A stretch of DNA of 7,127 nt from JBBTSQ01 sp039795895 (GTDB lineage: Bacteria; Patescibacteriota; Minisyncoccia; Phycocordibacterales; JBAYGS01), in assembly GCA_039795895.1 (NCBI GenBank), contig JBDKKW010000027.1, positions 1 through 7,127 on the forward strand, given 5' to 3'. Shown piece by piece: positions 6,076 through 7,127 of this stretch (the first letter of the stretch is position 1; every line of letters starts with the position of its first letter). Made by a program: the position numbers and the translations under genes. The notes beneath the pieces are model-generated. The model did no database searches. It saw only the letters and a list, made by a program, of their open reading frames with translations, and was not told where the DNA came from.

Positions 6076-6643
6076 AACAATACTTTCGTAACGCCTCAAT
6101 CAAAGAAACCAGTCGTTCTCGCAACTCATTTGGCACCGATCCACCAATTGTCCGCAAAATCTGCTCATAAAATAAAATCTTTTTGTCGAGACCTGCGCCA
6201 AACTGGCCAAGCACCCCATTACCACACTGAGAAATCGTCTGGAGCAACGATTCAATGTTGTGGATTGTATCAGCTACGCAAATCAGCCGACTCTCAGGCG
6301 ACGCCGTCGTCAACTTTTCCAAGTAGCTTGCCTTGCGCTCCTGCCACGGCTTTACCTTACCAAACGAATCATATTTATTCTCGGTCACCGAACCGACCAA
6401 AAGCGAAATTCTTCGTCCAAAATCACGTTCCATGTGCTCTGCGGTATACCCATCAGAATCCTCCACAACGTCGTGCAGCAGTGCTGCTGACACCACCTCC
6501 TCATCTTGCATGTATTGTGACACCATCGAAGCCACAGCTACCGGATGGACGATATAGGGCACATTAAGCCCCACACGAAGATGATCTTTGTGAACAGTTG
6601 CTGAGAAATCGAGAGCTTTACGAACAAGTGGTGTGAGACGCAT
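6074..6643 (-). CDS. Stand-alone HD-domain hydrolase of the RelA/SpoT (small alarmone hydrolase) type
   Basis: A 189-aa single-domain protein similar to the N-terminal hydrolase domain of RelA/SpoT and to MESH1, expected to remove pyrophosphate from (p)ppGpp with a bound metal in the cytoplasm. Conserved positions are visible in order: HLRVG (21-25), PYIVHPVAVA with H33, LLHDVVED with H57, D58, E61 and D62, FGRRISLLVGSVTE (75-88), and ADTIHN with D125 and N129. The full HD catalytic set is present. There is no synthetase, TGS or ACT domain, so it can only be a hydrolase or a related nucleotidase. The start is ATG 6643-6641. A weak promoter abuts it, there is no Shine-Dalgarno, and it may be leaderless. 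It converges on aspS and shares its terminator. Another HD phosphohydrolase substrate is possible, but the HP..VA and HDVVED pattern strongly favours this family. Confidence 0.88.
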   Translation of the reverse strand: MRLTPLVRKALDFSATVHKDHLRVGLNVPYIVHPVAVASMVSQYMQDEEVVSAALLHDVVEDSDGYTAEHMERDFGRRISLLVGSVTENKYDSFGKVKPWQERKASYLEKLTTASPESRLICVADTIHNIESLLQTISQCGNGVLGQFGAGLDKKILFYEQILRTIGGSVPNELRERLVSLIEALRKYC

Positions 6644-6649
6644 GGAAAT

Positions 6650-6677
6650 AAATTAAAAGCGATTAAATAAAGTGCAA
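6650..6677 (-). promoter_or_regulatory. Possible promoter of the HD hydrolase gene
   Basis: On the minus strand TTGCAC (6677-6672) and TAATTT (6655-6650) are 16 bp apart, and the hexamer ends 6 bases before the ATG, again suggesting a leaderless transcript. The -10 matches only 3 of 6, so this is tentative. The -35 lies in the left arm of the 6666-6741 palindrome. Read-through from the upstream RNA gene is an alternative source of transcription. Confidence 0.35.
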
Positions 6678-6741
6678 CCTCATCCATACTCCCTCGCAGA
6701 CTCGGCGGAGTAGTAGGCGAGGTGTTAGGATGCACTTTGTT
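6666..6741. repeat. 76-bp imperfect palindrome between HD gene and candidate RNA gene
   Basis: Outer arms 6666-6676 and 6731-6741 pair over 11 bp (core AAAGTGCA / TGCACTTT, one G-T). A second inverted pair, CCTCGC (6692-6697) and GCGAGG (6717-6722), and an inner ACTC/GAGT (6700-6703 / 6708-6711) lie near the same centre. There is no T-run after the stem on either strand. If transcribed on the minus strand it would form a structured leader of the HD hydrolase mRNA. Confidence 0.5.
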
Positions 6742-6743
6742 GT

Positions 6744-6766
6744 AAAAGTATCGGCTCCGCCGATAC
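6744..6766 (-). terminator. Minus-strand intrinsic terminator of the candidate RNA
   Basis: A perfect 8-bp stem, GTATCGGC (6748-6755) with GCCGATAC (6759-6766), has a 3-base loop. Read on the minus strand it is followed directly by TTTT (6747-6744). On the plus strand no T-run follows, so it is directional. The T-run is short, so some read-through toward the HD hydrolase gene is plausible. Confidence 0.65.
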
Positions 6767-6917
6767 CCAAAAGCTACAATAAGCCGCCAAATGGCGGTAA
6801 GTGGGGGATATGAGTAAACCTAAGTCTTTGAGTTAATCTTCCGACCAGACATTCAGACAAAATCTGATTTTCTGTAACAATTTCCGCGCCGTAGAACAAT
6901 ATATTTTCTGGGGCGGA
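6744..6917 (-). ncRNA. Candidate non-coding RNA, about 170 nt, unclassified
   Basis: The minus strand has a complete small transcription unit in the gene-free gap between scpA and the HD gene: an extended -10 promoter (6923-6950), an expected start near 6914-6919, and an intrinsic terminator at 6766-6744. No credible protein is encoded. Visible structure includes a hairpin 6850-6824 with a GGAA tetraloop (plus-strand 6839-6842) and a 3' bulge, a hairpin CCGCCA/TGGCGG (6784-6797), and a hairpin around CAGA/TCTG (near 6854-6874). The 5' end CTCCGCC can also pair with GGCGGAG inside the terminator stem, so end-closure and terminator are mutually exclusive. The length and closed ends recall 6S RNA, but I see no decisive signature, and it lacks the SRP, tmRNA and RNase P motifs I know. 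Ends are approximate. Confidence 0.5.
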
Positions 6918-6922
6918 GAGCT

Positions 6923-6950
6923 AGTATAACAGAGAAAATTTTGTGTGCAA
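6923..6950 (-). promoter_or_regulatory. Extended -10 promoter of the candidate minus-strand RNA
   Basis: On the minus strand TTGCAC (6950-6945) is followed after 16 bp by TATACT (6928-6923), with an upstream TGT (6931-6929) making an extended -10. It is one of the two best promoters in the window, and it points away from scpA into a region with no protein gene for about 280 bp. Confidence 0.65.
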
Positions 6951-7001
6951 AAAAAACTGGGGAAAAGTCACTTATACCTTTCAAAATATACATATTTGGA
7001 A

Positions 7002-7007
7002 TATTCT
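7002..7007 (+). promoter_or_regulatory. Possible -10 element of scpA
   Basis: TATTCT (7002-7007) lies just before the scpA start codons, with a weak TTTCAA 17 bp upstream. The spacing to ATG 7012 is 4 bases and to ATG 7018 is 10 bases, so it fits leaderless initiation only loosely. Alternative -10-like sequences occur at 6974-6979 and 6987-6992. Confidence 0.25.
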
Positions 7008-7017
7008 TAGGATGATT

Positions 7018-7127
7018 ATGTCACCTGCATACACAATAAAAAACGAACATTTCGAAGGTCCACTCGACCTATTACTCAATCTCATCGAAAAGCGAAAGCT
7101 CTTTATCAATGATATCTCACTTGCTAA
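7018..7127 (+). CDS. scpA: Segregation and condensation protein A, N-terminal fragment (3' end outside window)
   Basis: ScpA is the kleisin that, with ScpB, bridges SMC dimers in the bacterial chromosome-condensation complex. Only 36 codons are visible, but the hallmark N-terminus is clear: Y.IKNEHFEGPLDLLLNLIEK followed by KRKLFINDISLA, matching the family FeGPLDLLL.LI pattern that contacts the SMC neck. Two in-frame ATGs exist, at 7012 and 7018. I prefer 7018 because AGGA (7009-7012) is spaced 5 bases before it like a short Shine-Dalgarno, but 7012 cannot be excluded. It is divergent from the candidate RNA and the HD hydrolase. Downstream partners such as scpB cannot be seen. Confidence 0.88.
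   Translation, partial: MSPAYTIKNEHFEGPLDLLLNLIEKRKLFINDISLA

Noticed and set aside
6130..6567. 145-aa plus-strand frame opposite the HD hydrolase gene
   Set aside because: It is antisense to intact HD motifs, and its composition looks like shadow translation.
6810..6836. Nine-codon frame (MSKPKSLS) after a GGGGGAT run, possible leader peptide
   Set aside because: It is very short, has no plus-strand promoter, and is opposite the candidate RNA; the G-run is explained as well by RNA structure.
1..7127. CRISPR arrays, tRNA/rRNA genes, complete IS elements, UGA recoding
   Set aside because: No regularly spaced direct repeats, cloverleaf-type tRNA signatures or transposase were seen, and the conserved genes contain no in-frame TGA.

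Overview
The window looks like chromosomal housekeeping DNA from a Patescibacteria/CPR bacterium, most likely of the Parcubacteria type. That assignment is inferred from protein style, not from a database search. It rests on an archaeal-type short aspartyl-tRNA synthetase (443 aa, no bacterial GAD insertion), a LeuRS with the 'MPNWAGSSWYY' active-site variant, compact genes, and promoters that abut start codons so that at least two genes appear leaderless. None of the conserved genes contains an in-frame TGA, so nothing points to the recoded UGA=Gly code of Gracilibacteria/SR1.

Layout. (1) 2-1156 (+): 3' half of leuS, cut by the left edge. (2) 1154-1276: a nearly symmetric palindromic element with perfect 16-bp inverted ends that begins on the leuS stop codon. 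(3) 1311-1612 (+): a self-contained unit with a near-consensus promoter, strong Shine-Dalgarno, a 61-aa unrecognised basic Pro/Trp-rich protein and a strong intrinsic terminator. (4) 1615-1690: two hairpins upstream of the trpS promoter. (5) 1736-2701 (+): trpS, apparently leaderless, with a terminator. (6) about 2913-4658 (+): an ABC exporter half-transporter whose longest reading frame starts inside its own promoter; GTG 2913 is the better start. (7) 4697-6028 (+): archaeal-type aspS with its own extended -10 promoter, also apparently leaderless. (8) 6033-6075: a 20-bp perfect hairpin terminator shared by the convergent genes. (9) 6074-6643 (-): a stand-alone RelA/SpoT-type HD hydrolase. (10) 6644-7017: a gene-poor 374-bp divergent region. 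It holds an imperfect palindrome (6666-6741) and a candidate minus-strand non-coding RNA of about 170 nt (about 6744-6917) with its own extended -10 promoter and a hairpin/T4 terminator. (11) 7018 to the right edge (+): the first codons of scpA.

How the genes relate: three aminoacyl-tRNA synthetases (Leu, Trp, Asp) supply translation, and the HD hydrolase probably degrades the (p)ppGpp alarmone that reports uncharged tRNA. The exporter and scpA (chromosome condensation) have no obvious link to these. Almost every gene has its own promoter or terminator, so this is a row of short transcription units rather than one operon. The least explained parts are the candidate minus-strand RNA, the 123-bp palindromic element after leuS, and the 61-aa gene.
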